64,000 nt of DNA from Bacillota bacterium (GCA_023415305.1 JAEZKZ010000114.1:4639-68638); one strand, 5' to 3'; counted from the first letter of the stretch, positions 45,368-54,661 are shown. The notes: generated from the sequence alone by a model not told the origin. Numbers and translations: made by a program.

Positions 45368-46897
45368 TTGTCTTATCTAATTGGTATCGATCTTGGAACC
45401 TCAGGTGTTAAGACTGTATTGTTTAATGAAGGCGGAAAACCTGTAGCAAGTTCCACCGTGGAGTACCCACTTTATCAGCCAAATCTCGGATGGGCAGAGC
45501 AAGAACCTGAAGAGTGGTGGAGGGGCACATGTGAAAGTATAAATAATGTTCTGTTAAAAAGCGGTGTTGATAAGCGTGAGATAAAGGGTATAGGCTTATC
45601 GGGCCAAATGCATGGAGCTGTACTTCTTGATAAGGATGACAAGGTGCTCAGGAAAGCTATTATCTGGTGCGATCAGAGAAGCGCTGCTGAATGTGATCAA
45701 ATTACAGAAATTATCGGTAAGGAAAGATTGATTGAAATTACTGCTAATCCGGCACTTACAGGGTTTACTGCATCAAAGATCATGTGGGTAAAAAATAATG
45801 AGCCTCAGATATTTGAAAAAATTGCAAAAATATTGCTTCCAAAGGACTATATACGATTTAGACTAACCGGTGAATATGCAACAGAAGTTTCTGACGCCAG
45901 CGGTATGCAGTTGATGAATATAGCCGAAAGAAAGTGGAGTGATGAAGTAGTAAGTAAACTTGGATTATCTACTTCAATGCTCGGTAAAATGTATGAATCT
46001 CAGGAAGTAACGGGTAAGGTTACAGCTTCTGCTGCAGCAGCAACAGGACTGCATGAAGGAACAATTGTTGTAGGCGGAGCCGGGGATCAGGCTGCCGGAG
46101 CGGTAGGAAACGGTATTGTTAAACCGGGAATAGTGTCATCTACAATCGGAACTTCAGGTGTTGTTTTTGCATACACAGACAAGCTGACTATCGACCCATT
46201 GGGGAGAGTTCATACTTTCTGTCATGCAGTACCAAATACCTATCATATAATGGGAGTTACACAGGGAGCAGGTCTTTCACTGAGCTGGTTCAGAGATAAC
46301 TTCTGTTCTGAAGAAGTTATGACATCGAAATTATCAGATATTTATATTTATAAGCTACTTGATGCCGAGGCTGAAACAATAAAGCCTTGCAGTGATGGAC
46401 TTATCTATCTGCCATATCTGATGGGTGAAAGAACACCTCACCTTGATCCAAATGCAAGAGGAGTATTCTTTGGTTTGACAGCTTCACACACAAAACCCCA
46501 TTTTGTTCGCTCAATAATGGAAGGTGTAACTTTCAGCCTCAGAGATTGTATGGAAATAATCAGAGGTATGGGTGTTAACGTATCGGAAGTGAGAGCTTCC
46601 GGCGGCGGAGGAAAGAGTGATATCTGGAGACAGATGCAGGCAGATATATTTGGAACAAATATCAACAGAATCAAATCTGACGAAGGCGGAGCGCTTGGAG
46701 TTGCAATACTTGCCGGAGTCGGTGCAGGAATATACAAAAGTGTTCCTGAAGCCTGCGAAGCAATTATTCAGGTTAAGGATACTTTGGCACCAATCCAGGA
46801 CAACATCAGCAAATACAATGAGTTCTATAAATTGTATACAAAGTTGTATAAATCATTGAAAGACGACTTTACACAACTGAATAACATACTAAAATAG
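45368..46897 (+). CDS. xylB: Xylulokinase
   Basis: This 509-residue FGGY-family kinase phosphorylates D-xylulose to xylulose 5-phosphate. The N-terminal phosphate loop is IGIDLGTSGVKTVLFNE. GLSGQMHGAVLLD and the catalytic WCDQRSAAE follow. The middle has VVGGAGDQAAGAVG, and the C-terminal adenosine site is VRASGGGGKSDIWRQMQ. Start is a TTG after GGAAAGGGGG. It is the first gene of xylB-xylR-xylA; this order is less common than xylA-xylB. Confidence 0.94.
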   Translation: MSYLIGIDLGTSGVKTVLFNEGGKPVASSTVEYPLYQPNLGWAEQEPEEWWRGTCESINNVLLKSGVDKREIKGIGLSGQMHGAVLLDKDDKVLRKAIIWCDQRSAAECDQITEIIGKERLIEITANPALTGFTASKIMWVKNNEPQIFEKIAKILLPKDYIRFRLTGEYATEVSDASGMQLMNIAERKWSDEVVSKLGLSTSMLGKMYESQEVTGKVTASAAAATGLHEGTIVVGGAGDQAAGAVGNGIVKPGIVSSTIGTSGVVFAYTDKLTIDPLGRVHTFCHAVPNTYHIMGVTQGAGLSLSWFRDNFCSEEVMTSKLSDIYIYKLLDAEAETIKPCSDGLIYLPYLMGERTPHLDPNARGVFFGLTASHTKPHFVRSIMEGVTFSLRDCMEIIRGMGVNVSEVRASGGGGKSDIWRQMQADIFGTNINRIKSDEGGALGVAILAGVGAGIYKSVPEACEAIIQVKDTLAPIQDNISKYNEFYKLYTKLYKSLKDDFTQLNNILK

Positions 46898-46961
46898 TTT
46901 ATCTATATGGTGTTTTGTAAGGTGGTAATTAATGTAACAATGTGGGGAGGGGGGCAGGAAC

Positions 46962-48173
46962 ATGAAACCAGGAAAGACAGGAAACAACAAGTTCCTGAAG
47001 CAATTTAATGAAACTTCCCTATTGGAATTAATAAGAACCAACAAGCAGTTATCGAAGGCTGATCTTGCCCAACTTACAGGATTGTCTCCAACTGCATGCG
47101 GAATTATAGTATCAAATCTCCTGGAAAAAAGTTATATTCGCGAAGCTGGTGTAGGAGTCTCAAAAGGCGGAAGAAGGCCAAACCTTTATGAGCTTAATCC
47201 TAAAAGCTATTACTCCATAGGGGTAGATATAGATGTAGACTATATCCGATTCATACTTATGGATATCACCGGAAATGTGGAATTCAGGGATAAAATCTCA
47301 AGTGGATTTGGACAATCAGTCTCAGACGCAATAAGGCTAATAGAGGAAAAAGTCCGCCAGATTATTGAGGTTAACTATATTACCGAAGATAGACTACTAG
47401 GAGTTGGAGTTTCGGTTCCAGGTATGGTGGACAATATAACCCATGAGATTATATATGCTCCAAATCTGGGTTGGGAGCGGGTTGATCTTGGGAATATGAT
47501 GTCAAGCATGGGTTGTTTCCCTATTTATGTTGATAATGAGGCTATGTGTTCAGCCATATGTGAAAACTGGATTGGCTGCTGTATCGAACTAAAGGATTTT
47601 GTATGTATAAATATGAAGTCGGGTATTGGCTCAAGCATATTTGCAGGAGGCAATATTTACAGGGGGTGCAGCGGGAGTGCCGGTGAAATCGGCCACATTA
47701 TGGTAGATCACAACGGACCCAAATGTGCCTGCGGTAATTATGGTTGTCTTGAAACACTTGTTTCAACCAGGTCAATGGTTGAAAAGGCTCAAAGGCTTGT
47801 GAGACAAGGTCTGATAACCGATTTTCCGGAGGCTTTGGATATTAATGCAATAGATTCCATTGATGATATTATAAGTGCTGTAAATACAGGAAATGAATCT
47901 GCAAGGGTTATTCTTGTAGAAGCAGCCGGATATCTCGGACTTGCACTGGCAAATCTCGTCAATACAATAAACCCTTCCAGGATAGTGCTTGGAAAGGAAC
48001 TAGCAAAATTACCGGAGGATATTCTTGAGCACCTTAGGAGTATAGCATTAGCTAAGGCATTGAAATATCCGGCTTCAAGGGTTGAGATACTCATTTCTGA
48101 ATTAGGCGAGGATACCTCGGCACTTGGAGCAGCAATTATACCATTAAAAAAACTCTTTGGCTACAGGCTGTAG
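46962..48173 (+). CDS. xylR: ROK-family transcriptional repressor (XylR type)
   Basis: This 403-residue protein has an N-terminal winged helix-turn-helix (KADLAQLTGLSPTACGIIVSNLLEKSY, given here as two joined parts: KADLAQLTGLSPTACG and IIVSNLLEKSY). A ROK sugar-binding domain follows. The zinc site is CACGNYGCLE and the ROK signature is GSAGEIGHIMVD. It lies between xylB and xylA, so it most probably represses them without xylose. GGGAGGGGGG precedes the ATG. The ligand is inferred from the neighbours. Confidence 0.9.
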   Translation: MKPGKTGNNKFLKQFNETSLLELIRTNKQLSKADLAQLTGLSPTACGIIVSNLLEKSYIREAGVGVSKGGRRPNLYELNPKSYYSIGVDIDVDYIRFILMDITGNVEFRDKISSGFGQSVSDAIRLIEEKVRQIIEVNYITEDRLLGVGVSVPGMVDNITHEIIYAPNLGWERVDLGNMMSSMGCFPIYVDNEAMCSAICENWIGCCIELKDFVCINMKSGIGSSIFAGGNIYRGCSGSAGEIGHIMVDHNGPKCACGNYGCLETLVSTRSMVEKAQRLVRQGLITDFPEALDINAIDSIDDIISAVNTGNESARVILVEAAGYLGLALANLVNTINPSRIVLGKELAKLPEDILEHLRSIALAKALKYPASRVEILISELGEDTSALGAAIIPLKKLFGYRL

Positions 48174-48211
48174 AGTACTCATATACACGTGGATAAAAAA
48201 TATATTATATT

Positions 48212-48237
48212 GCGTGCAGTGGCACGCGGATGGAGGG
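48212..48237 (+). promoter_or_regulatory. Hairpin just before the xylA ribosome site
   Basis: GCGTGC-AGTG-GCACGC (48212-48227) ends 4 bases before GGAGGG. In this position it could protect the 5' end of a processed xylA mRNA or tune its translation. Confidence 0.45.
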
Positions 48238-48241
48238 TATT

Positions 48242-49558
48242 ATGTCAGAAATTTTTAGCGGAATTACTAAAATCAAGTATGAAGGCAGTGGATCTGATAA
48301 TCCATTAGCATTCAAGTACTATAATCCAGATGCGGTTATAGGCGGAAAGACAATGAAAGATCACTTAAGATTTGCAGTTGCATACTGGCATACTTTTGCA
48401 GCAGCCGGAGCAGATATGTTTGGTGCCGGTTCATGGGAAAGACCTTGGAACACAATGTCAGCTATGGACGGCGCAAAGTTTAAGGTTGAAGCAAATTTCG
48501 AATTTGCTGAAAAAATAGGAGTTCCATTCTTCTGCTTCCATGACAGAGATATTGCTCCTGAAGGAGATACACTTGCAGAAACCAACAAGAACCTCGACGT
48601 TATAGTTGCAGCTATAAAAGATAGAATGAAATCCAGTGATGTTAAGCTCCTCTGGGGAACAACAAATGCATTTGGCAACCCAAGATTTATGCACGGTGCT
48701 TCAACTTCACCAAATGCTGATATCTTTGCGTTTGCGGCTGCACAGGTTAAGAAGGCTATGGAAATCACAAAGGAATTAGGTGGTGAAAACTACGTATTCT
48801 GGGGTGGTAGAGAAGGTTATGAAACATTGTTGAATACAGACATGAAGCTCGAGCTTGATAACCTTGCAAGATTCCTCAAGATGGCTGTTGATTATGCTAA
48901 GGAAATAGGCTTCGACGGACAGTTCCTTATCGAACCAAAGCCAAAGGAACCAACAAAGCACCAGTATGATTTTGATGCTGGTACAGTTATCGGATTCCTG
49001 AAGACCTACGGCTTGGATCCGTACTTTAAGCTCAACATAGAAGCAAACCATGCAACCTTGGCTGGACATACCTTCCAACATGAACTTGCTGTTTCAAGAA
49101 TTAATAACATGCTTGGAAGCATAGATGCTAACCAGGGTGATGTAATGCTTGGATGGGATACAGACCAATTCCCAACTAACCTCTACGATGCAACTCTTGC
49201 TATGTATGAAGTAATTAAAGCAGGCGGTTTGGGAAAAGGTGGTTTGAACTTTGACTCAAAGGTTAGAAGAGGATCCTTCGAACCAGCAGACTTGTTCTAT
49301 GGTCACATTGCCGGTATGGACACCTTTGCAAAGGGTCTTATCATAGCTAATAAAATGGTAACAGATGGTAAGTTTGACGCGTTTATCGCTGACAGATATT
49401 CAAGCTACACAACAGGAATTGGTAAGGATATCGTTGACGGTAAGGTTGGTTTTAAAGAATTGGAACAGCACGCTCTTAGCGTTAAGATCCAGAATAAGTC
49501 AGGACGTCAGGAAATGCTGGAGTCATTGTTGAACCAGTATATCTGCGAAACTAAATAA
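48242..49558 (+). CDS. xylA: Xylose isomerase (class II)
   Basis: This 438-residue enzyme converts D-xylose to D-xylulose. Catalytic His and Asp are in FCFHDRDIAPEG. Metal ligands are in LIEPKPKEPTKHQYD, NIEANHATLAGH and GDVMLGWDTDQFP. The N-terminal extension (about residues 1-45) and length are typical of class II enzymes of Firmicutes. The ATG at 48242 follows GGAGGG; the ATG four codons upstream overlaps that site. Codon use is richer in GGT, AAC and CTC than in its neighbours, as in highly expressed genes. A hairpin precedes it and a strong terminator follows. Confidence 0.96.
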   Translation: MSEIFSGITKIKYEGSGSDNPLAFKYYNPDAVIGGKTMKDHLRFAVAYWHTFAAAGADMFGAGSWERPWNTMSAMDGAKFKVEANFEFAEKIGVPFFCFHDRDIAPEGDTLAETNKNLDVIVAAIKDRMKSSDVKLLWGTTNAFGNPRFMHGASTSPNADIFAFAAAQVKKAMEITKELGGENYVFWGGREGYETLLNTDMKLELDNLARFLKMAVDYAKEIGFDGQFLIEPKPKEPTKHQYDFDAGTVIGFLKTYGLDPYFKLNIEANHATLAGHTFQHELAVSRINNMLGSIDANQGDVMLGWDTDQFPTNLYDATLAMYEVIKAGGLGKGGLNFDSKVRRGSFEPADLFYGHIAGMDTFAKGLIIANKMVTDGKFDAFIADRYSSYTTGIGKDIVDGKVGFKELEQHALSVKIQNKSGRQEMLESLLNQYICETK

Positions 49559-49585
49559 TAGATTGTCCTAATAATATATAAATAG

Positions 49586-49620
49586 CAAACAACCCTGTGC
49601 CCAGAGCACAGGGTTGTTTG
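49586..49620 (+). terminator. Terminator of the xyl operon
   Basis: A perfect 15-bp stem CAAACAACCCTGTGC with loop CCAGA. The 3' arm itself is T/G-rich (GTTGTTTG) and is followed by CTGTTT. Confidence 0.8.
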
Positions 49621-49670
49621 CTGTTTACCGGGCTTGGTGTTAGGAGGAAATGTTGTAATAGGAAAAAATT

Positions 49671-49743
49671 TTGACATTCGCTATTGTATTACATAATATA
49701 ACAGTGTATACTTTAACATATGTTATTTATATCATATGTTAAA
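49671..49743 (+). promoter_or_regulatory. Promoter and operator of the padR-like gene
   Basis: TTGACA (49671-49676), a 17-base spacer and TAATAT (49694-49699) form a near-consensus promoter. Just downstream, TTTAACATATG (49712-49722) and CATATGTTAAA (49733-49743) form a perfect dyad with a 10-base spacer. Its ATG..CAT-type half-sites over the start of transcription fit autorepression by a PadR protein. Confidence 0.7.
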
Positions 49744-49790
49744 GAGGTACTATAAACAAAAAAAGAAAGAAAATCAGGAAGGTGATTAAC

Positions 49791-50321
49791 TTGTCAATCA
49801 AGTATGCTATTTTAGGAGTTTTAAGCTGGAAGCCCACTACAGGATATGATTTGAAGAAATTTTTTGAGGATTCTTCCTGGATGTACTGGTCAGGTAATAA
49901 CAATCAAATTTACAAAGCGTTGGTACAGCTTCTAGATGAGGGTCTGGTCACCAATGAAGTCCAGCATCAGGAAAAGGCTCCTACCAAGAAAATTTACACA
50001 ATAACTGAGAAGGGAAAACAGGAACTCAAAAAATGGGTGCTATCGGCACCTGAGCCTCCTGAGTTCAAAAAAACTTTCCTGGTTCAGCTATCATGGGCCG
50101 ACTTGCTCACAGAAGAAGAATTGAATGAGGTTTTATCCAATTATGAGAATGAGGTAAAGTTACAGCTTTTATTACATGAGGAAAAGAAAAGGCGAAAGAA
50201 CGATTTTCCTTCAAGAAACCAAAGAGAAGCGCTTTTGTGGGATATAATTTCAGATAACATTATTTCCTCGTATATAAATGAACTCAGTTGGATTAATTCA
50301 GTCCGACAAAAGCTGCAGTAA
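49791..50321 (+). CDS. PadR-family transcriptional regulator
   Basis: This 176-residue protein has an N-terminal winged helix (KYAILGVLSWKPTTGYDLKKFF), then YKALVQLLDEGLVTNEV and KIYTITEKGKQELKKW, the PadR block. The C-terminal half is a helical dimerisation domain (Vir_C type). I prefer the TTG at 49791, 7 bases after AGGAAGG, over a GTG three codons upstream. It precedes a DUF4180 gene by 27 bases; these two families often occur together. It probably represses itself and DUF4180. Confidence 0.85.
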   Translation: MSIKYAILGVLSWKPTTGYDLKKFFEDSSWMYWSGNNNQIYKALVQLLDEGLVTNEVQHQEKAPTKKIYTITEKGKQELKKWVLSAPEPPEFKKTFLVQLSWADLLTEEELNEVLSNYENEVKLQLLLHEEKKRRKNDFPSRNQREALLWDIISDNIISSYINELSWINSVRQKLQ

Positions 50322-50348
50322 AAAATAAGATGTTAAGGAGTGAATCGC

Positions 50349-50711
50349 ATGAATTATAACCTAGTCGAAAACGACACAAAAAAATATATTGAAATTGTAT
50401 CATCCGATGTGCCTTTACGAAGTGAGCAGGATGCTCTTGATATTATTTCGCTAAGCTGGGAGCATGATATAAATATGCTGTTAATTCATGGTTATGTACT
50501 TTCGGAGGATTTTTTCGATCTGAAAACAGGAGTTGCAGGGAAAATGCTGCAAAAGTTTATAAACTATAATATAAAGGTAGGTGCTATAATACCGTCACAG
50601 ATTGCAGACACCGGCCGATTCAGAGAAATGGTCCTTGAGGCTAACAAAGGGAACGCCTTTAGAGTGTTTACTGGGCGGGAAGAAGCTGAAAACTGGCTGT
50701 TGAGTATTTAG
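50349..50711 (+). CDS. DUF4180 domain protein
   Basis: This 120-residue protein shows the DUF4180 pattern: DVPLRSEQDALDIISLSWEH, then LLIHGYVLSEDFFDLKTG and VGAIIPSQIADTGRFREMV. It ends in RVFTGREEAENWL. The fold resembles STAS-like domains from other families with the same pattern (inference). The ATG follows TTAAGGAG. It is in one operon with the PadR gene. Function unknown. Confidence 0.75.
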   Translation: MNYNLVENDTKKYIEIVSSDVPLRSEQDALDIISLSWEHDINMLLIHGYVLSEDFFDLKTGVAGKMLQKFINYNIKVGAIIPSQIADTGRFREMVLEANKGNAFRVFTGREEAENWLLSI

Positions 50712-50714
50712 TAG

Positions 50715-50754
50715 AAGAAAGGGACATATATTTATTTATATGTCTCTTTCTTCC
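50715..50754 (+). terminator. Intrinsic hairpin after DUF4180
   Basis: GAAGAAAGGGACATATA pairs with 50738-50754 over 17 bp with one G-U. The 3' arm is T-rich (TCTCTTTCTTC). Confidence 0.7.
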
Positions 50755-50876
50755 CACCAACCATATGCTATTCTTGATAAGAACCACTATACATTTTCAA
50801 CATCTCCACTATTCTTTAATGATACTACTTTTTATAAATGTACTTTTTGAGAAAAGCGTTCAGACTGGAGAAGCAA

Positions 50877-51518
50877 CTAGAGGAATTTTAGTATACTGCT
50901 TTTATCCTTTAGGACCTTTGTCCTTGGGGTATACTTTGGCTCACCGATGGGAATTACGCTCAAAAGCCGCAAATCCTTTTCTACTCCAAGGATTTTTTTT
51001 ATTGCGTCTTCTGCAACTACAGGGTCGTTCATCCAGCAGGCTCCATATCCCTTTTCAGAAACAGCCAGCAACAGATTCTGAATTGCTGCACCAATGGATA
51101 GCACATCATAATATCCCAGCTTATCAATCATACCTCGATAATCATAGCCTTTTTCATAGAAGGACTCAACAGCTTTTTCGTCATAAAACCTTGTTTTGTC
51201 CATGAAGACAAAAACTACAAGGGGTGCATTTCTGAAAAAGCTTACCGCACTTTCTCTTATATTAAGAAAGTTCGGAGTTGCACCGGAGTAGCCATTTCCA
51301 TAAAAATCACGGGCTGCTTCGGCCGCTGCGTCACCTAGCCTGTGAATAAGGTCTTTATTGTCAACTGCTACAAAGTACCAGCATTGGCTGTCGCAACCAC
51401 TGGGGGCATTTGCTGCGCAGGAAATAAAATATTCAACCAACTCCCTTGGAACGGGTTTATCAGTAAATTTTCTTATACTTCTTCTTTTTATTGCCAGTTC
51501 TAAAAAATCGTTTTTCAT
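50877..51518 (-). CDS. Nitroreductase-family FMN oxidoreductase
   Basis: This 213-residue protein starts with the family FMN-binding motif AIKRRSIRKFTDKPV. It has SCAANAPSGCDSQCWYFVAV, and later SIGAAIQNLLLAVSEKGYGACWM, also typical. It probably reduces nitro compounds, quinones or flavin-linked substrates in the cytoplasm with NAD(P)H. AAGGAGAT precedes its ATG. It is transcribed alone and converges on the PadR-DUF4180 operon. An inverted repeat at 51690-51721 lies upstream. Confidence 0.88.
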   Translation of the reverse strand: MKNDFLELAIKRRSIRKFTDKPVPRELVEYFISCAANAPSGCDSQCWYFVAVDNKDLIHRLGDAAAEAARDFYGNGYSGATPNFLNIRESAVSFFRNAPLVVFVFMDKTRFYDEKAVESFYEKGYDYRGMIDKLGYYDVLSIGAAIQNLLLAVSEKGYGACWMNDPVVAEDAIKKILGVEKDLRLLSVIPIGEPKYTPRTKVLKDKSSILKFL

Positions 51519-51689
51519 AAATATCTCCTTACAGAAAGTAGTATAACCAAATTAAAATAGACCACCAATGTCGGTAGCAGGGTTCTGTGTTGACGAGGTT
51601 CATATTTAAATTATACCAGACTGCAAATCAAAAGATATAGTTTTGCTTATTACTTGTGAAAAAAAACATCTGCCATATAGAAATAATAG

Positions 51690-51721
51690 TTGCATAAATT
51701 ATACTGTTATTATTTATGCAA
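51690..51721. repeat. Inverted repeat in the nitroreductase/LacI divergent region
   Basis: TTGCATAAAT (51690-51699) and ATTTATGCAA (51712-51721) are perfect 10-base arms with a 12-base spacer. It may be an operator of the nitroreductase gene. The rest of 51519-51795 is AT-rich with nothing coding seen. Confidence 0.45.
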
Positions 51722-51795
51722 ATTATACAAAACTCAATGTGGTTTTTAGTGGAATATGTGTATATTATACCAAGAATACTTCATGATACTATATT

Positions 51796-51866
51796 AGTGT
51801 AACCGGTTGCACAAAAGAATTCAATGAGCAACCATTTTTTTTGGACATTGTGCAACCGGTAGCGCA
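51796..51866 (+). promoter_or_regulatory. Twin LacI-type operators
   Basis: Site 1 at 51796-51813 (AGTGTAACCGGTTGCACA) and site 2 at 51849-51866 (TGTGCAACCGGTAGCGCA) share the core AACCGGT with the central CG of LacI-family operators. Centres are 53 bp apart, close to five DNA turns, which would suit looping. They lie 93-163 bases before the lacI-type gene start. Confidence 0.75.
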
Positions 51867-51958
51867 AATAAATAACTTACTATTATAGATTTTTTATAGT
51901 TAATACTAATAATACAAAAACAATATCTATGATCCCTGTTGTGGGTATGGAGGTTTAC

Positions 51959-52984
51959 ATGGATTCAATACCAAAGAAAATGACAATTAAAGAAATTGCA
52001 GAAATTGCCGGCGTTTCAAAATCCACCGTATCAAGAGCAATCGATGGAAATCCCAGAATTAGTAACGAAACAAGAAGGAAAATTTTCGATATCATTGAGA
52101 AATATGGCTATACTCCAAACACTGCAGCAAGAAACCTGGCAAGAAACAAAACCAATGCAATTGGAATAGTCTTACCCCATGGAGAGTCAGGTATATATGC
52201 AACTACGTTTTTTCAGGAGGCCTTAAAAGGCATATGCAACATGGTTTCAAGCAACAATTACGATGTCCTGATAACCTCGGGAAATCCATCGGAGCCTGAA
52301 GCTATAAAGAGGCTCATAACCACATCGAGAGTAGATGGAATAGTTCTGCTCAGATCAAAGCTGAGAGACACAAATGTTGAACTGCTGCTCAATACCGGTT
52401 TTCCATTCGTTCTGATAGGAAGCTGTAAGGAATACAATAATATTTACAGTATCGACAATGATAATGTTAGCGCAGCTTTCGCATTAACCGAACATATTAT
52501 CAACAACGGAAAAAGAAAAATTGCATTCATCGGAGGAGTTGAGACCTCAGTTGTAACAATAAACCGGTTGAAAGGGTATAAGGAGAAAATACAGGATAAT
52601 GGCTTAGAACCAACTGAAAAATACATATGTCTAGGGCCTTTCACCGAACAGCACGGGTATGATTCCATGAAAAGGCTTATGGCACTCAAGGAAAGACCGG
52701 ATGGAGTAATTGCCGCAGATGATACCATGTGCATGGGAGCTATGAGGTACCTTGAGGAAATAGGAGCAAAGGTGCCTGAAGAAATAGCCATTGCGTGCTT
52801 TAATGACAGTGCATATACCAGGTTTTCCAGACCATCGATAACAACAGTCACTGTGGATTCATACCAACTGGGAGCTTCGGCAGCCCAAACACTACTGGAG
52901 ATATTGAATAGCAAGGAAGTTGGGCCAGGCTGTAAATACATTGATTATAAAATTCTGGAGAGAGAGTCAACAGCAACTATTTAA
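51959..52984 (+). CDS. LacI-family transcriptional regulator
   Basis: This 341-residue protein has the N-terminal helix-turn-helix MTIKEIAEIAGVSKSTVSRA and hinge helix NTAARNLAR. A periplasmic-binding-like sensor domain follows (residues about 65-341; IAFIGGVETSVVT, AIACFNDSAYTRFSRPSIT). The ATG at 51959 follows TGGAGGT; the ATG ten codons upstream is less likely. It heads the operon with a sugar ABC transporter, GH65 phosphorylase and beta-phosphoglucomutase and likely represses it through the twin operators. The inducer is probably the disaccharide or a product of it. Confidence 0.92.
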   Translation: MDSIPKKMTIKEIAEIAGVSKSTVSRAIDGNPRISNETRRKIFDIIEKYGYTPNTAARNLARNKTNAIGIVLPHGESGIYATTFFQEALKGICNMVSSNNYDVLITSGNPSEPEAIKRLITTSRVDGIVLLRSKLRDTNVELLLNTGFPFVLIGSCKEYNNIYSIDNDNVSAAFALTEHIINNGKRKIAFIGGVETSVVTINRLKGYKEKIQDNGLEPTEKYICLGPFTEQHGYDSMKRLMALKERPDGVIAADDTMCMGAMRYLEEIGAKVPEEIAIACFNDSAYTRFSRPSITTVTVDSYQLGASAAQTLLEILNSKEVGPGCKYIDYKILERESTATI

Positions 52985-53046
52985 TGGGTTAGTCTGCAGA
53001 TGGCCCATTCAAATATATAACAAAAAGTTTAGGGAGGAATTAAATT

Positions 53047-54477
53047 ATGAAGTCAAGAAAGACTTTAGGACTTGTCGTTGCAATAGCAATGATGGCCGGA
53101 GCCTTTGCAGGTTGCGGTTCAAACTCATCAACAACCGATTCCAGTACAGCGGCAGAAAGCACAACAGCAGCGGTTTCTTCAGCAGCAGATTCTTCAGCAG
53201 CAGATTCCACAACTGATGCCCCCAAAAAAGGTGGAGAGATATATTATTTAAACTTTAAGCCTGAAATTGTTGAAGTATACAAGGAAATTGCCAAAGTATA
53301 CGAGGAAGAAACAGGTGTTAAGCTTAAAGTAGAGACTGCTGCATCTGGTACATATGAACAGGTTTTGAAATCCGAGGTGGAAAAATCGGATCCACCTGTA
53401 CTTTTTCAGATCAATGGTCCAAAAGGCTATGCAAGATGGACAAATTACTGTGCTGATTTAAAAGATACTGAAATATACAAGCATCTGTCCGATAAAAATT
53501 TGGCAGTTACAGTTAATGGCGGAGTTTATGGAATACCATACGTTGTTGAAGGATATGGAATTATATATAACAACGCTATAATGAGCAAGTATTTTGCATT
53601 GTCAAATAAGGCTACTGATGTTAAGAATACTGAAGAAATCAATTCTTTTGCAAAGTTAAAGGCAGTAGTTGAAGATATGACCAAAAACAAGGAAGCACTT
53701 GGAATCAAAGGTGTGTTTGCGAGCACATCCTTAAAACCGGGTGAAGACTGGCGTTGGCAGACTCACCTTGCAAACGTTCCGGTATTCTATGAATTCAAGA
53801 ATAATAATATAGATTTAACCGGTGATGCTACAAATACAATTACTTTCCAATATGCTGAAAACTATAAGAATATTTTTGATTTGTATATAAACAATTCAAC
53901 TATTGATCCTAAGCTGCTTGGTACTAAACAAGTTACAGATTCTATGACTGAATTTGCGCTTGGTCAGGCTGCTATGGTTCAGAACGGAAACTGGGCATGG
54001 GGTCAGGTTAAGGATGTAAAAGGTAATGTTGTTAAGCCTGAAGATATCAAGTTCCTTCCAATTTATACGGGTGTTGCAGGTGAAGAAACTCAAGGCATTT
54101 GCTCCGGTACAGAAAACTTCCTATGTATAAATAAGAAAGCGGATCCTGAAAAGCAGAAGCTTGCTGCCGACTTTATTTACTGGTTGTACTCCAGCCCTAA
54201 GGGTAAGGATTTTGTAACTAATAAACTGGGCTTCATAGCTCCATTCGATACTTTTGAAGATAATGAAAAGCCATCTGATCCACTTGCAAAAGAAGTACTC
54301 AGTTGGATGAGCAAACAGGGTTCTACGAATGTAGCCTGGAATTTTACTGCATTCCCGAATCAAACCTTTAAGGACAACTTTGGAGCAGCACTGCTTCAAT
54401 ATGCACAGGGTAAAAAGAAGTGGGATGATGTTAAGGCTCAGGTCGTTAATGACTGGAAAATCCAAAGTGCTAAGTAA
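53047..54477 (+). CDS. Sugar ABC transporter substrate-binding lipoprotein
   Basis: This 476-residue lipoprotein has a signal with lipobox FAGC (Cys at about residue 23). A Ser/Thr/Ala-rich linker of about 35 residues follows. The MalE-type (cluster B) fold begins at about residue 65. Sugar-contact type segments include LFQINGPKGYARWTNYC and YGIPYVVEGYGIIYNN. GQAAMVQNGNWAWGQV and ICSGTENFLCIN also fit. AGGGAGG precedes the ATG. It should capture an alpha-glucoside, judged from the GH65 gene in the operon. A hairpin follows that may keep its mRNA in excess over the permease part. Confidence 0.9.
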   Translation: MKSRKTLGLVVAIAMMAGAFAGCGSNSSTTDSSTAAESTTAAVSSAADSSAADSTTDAPKKGGEIYYLNFKPEIVEVYKEIAKVYEEETGVKLKVETAASGTYEQVLKSEVEKSDPPVLFQINGPKGYARWTNYCADLKDTEIYKHLSDKNLAVTVNGGVYGIPYVVEGYGIIYNNAIMSKYFALSNKATDVKNTEEINSFAKLKAVVEDMTKNKEALGIKGVFASTSLKPGEDWRWQTHLANVPVFYEFKNNNIDLTGDATNTITFQYAENYKNIFDLYINNSTIDPKLLGTKQVTDSMTEFALGQAAMVQNGNWAWGQVKDVKGNVVKPEDIKFLPIYTGVAGEETQGICSGTENFLCINKKADPEKQKLAADFIYWLYSSPKGKDFVTNKLGFIAPFDTFEDNEKPSDPLAKEVLSWMSKQGSTNVAWNFTAFPNQTFKDNFGAALLQYAQGKKKWDDVKAQVVNDWKIQSAK

Positions 54478-54503
54478 AATACTAATGTAAAAAGGTATTA
54501 CGA

Positions 54504-54544
54504 GTAAAATTAAACTGTCCGGAGAATGGGCAGTTTAATTTTAC
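54504..54544 (+). other. Intercistronic hairpin after the binding-protein gene
   Basis: GTAAAATTAAACTGTCC pairs with 54528-54544 over 17 bp (one G-U), loop GGAGAAT, with no T-run. Such hairpins often allow higher levels of binding-protein mRNA than permease mRNA. Confidence 0.65.
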
Positions 54545-54661
54545 CAAAATTCCAGCAGAATCGGCTTATTAAACGAATAAATTGAATATAAAACCCATGT
54601 GCCCAAGCTTAAAAGAGACTCTGAACCATTAAACAGCACATTGGGGGGACATGGAGGTTAT

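Noticed and set aside
50765..51205. Open frame of 146 codons on the + strand
   Set aside because: It is antisense to the nitroreductase gene, has no ribosome site, and its composition is not protein-like.
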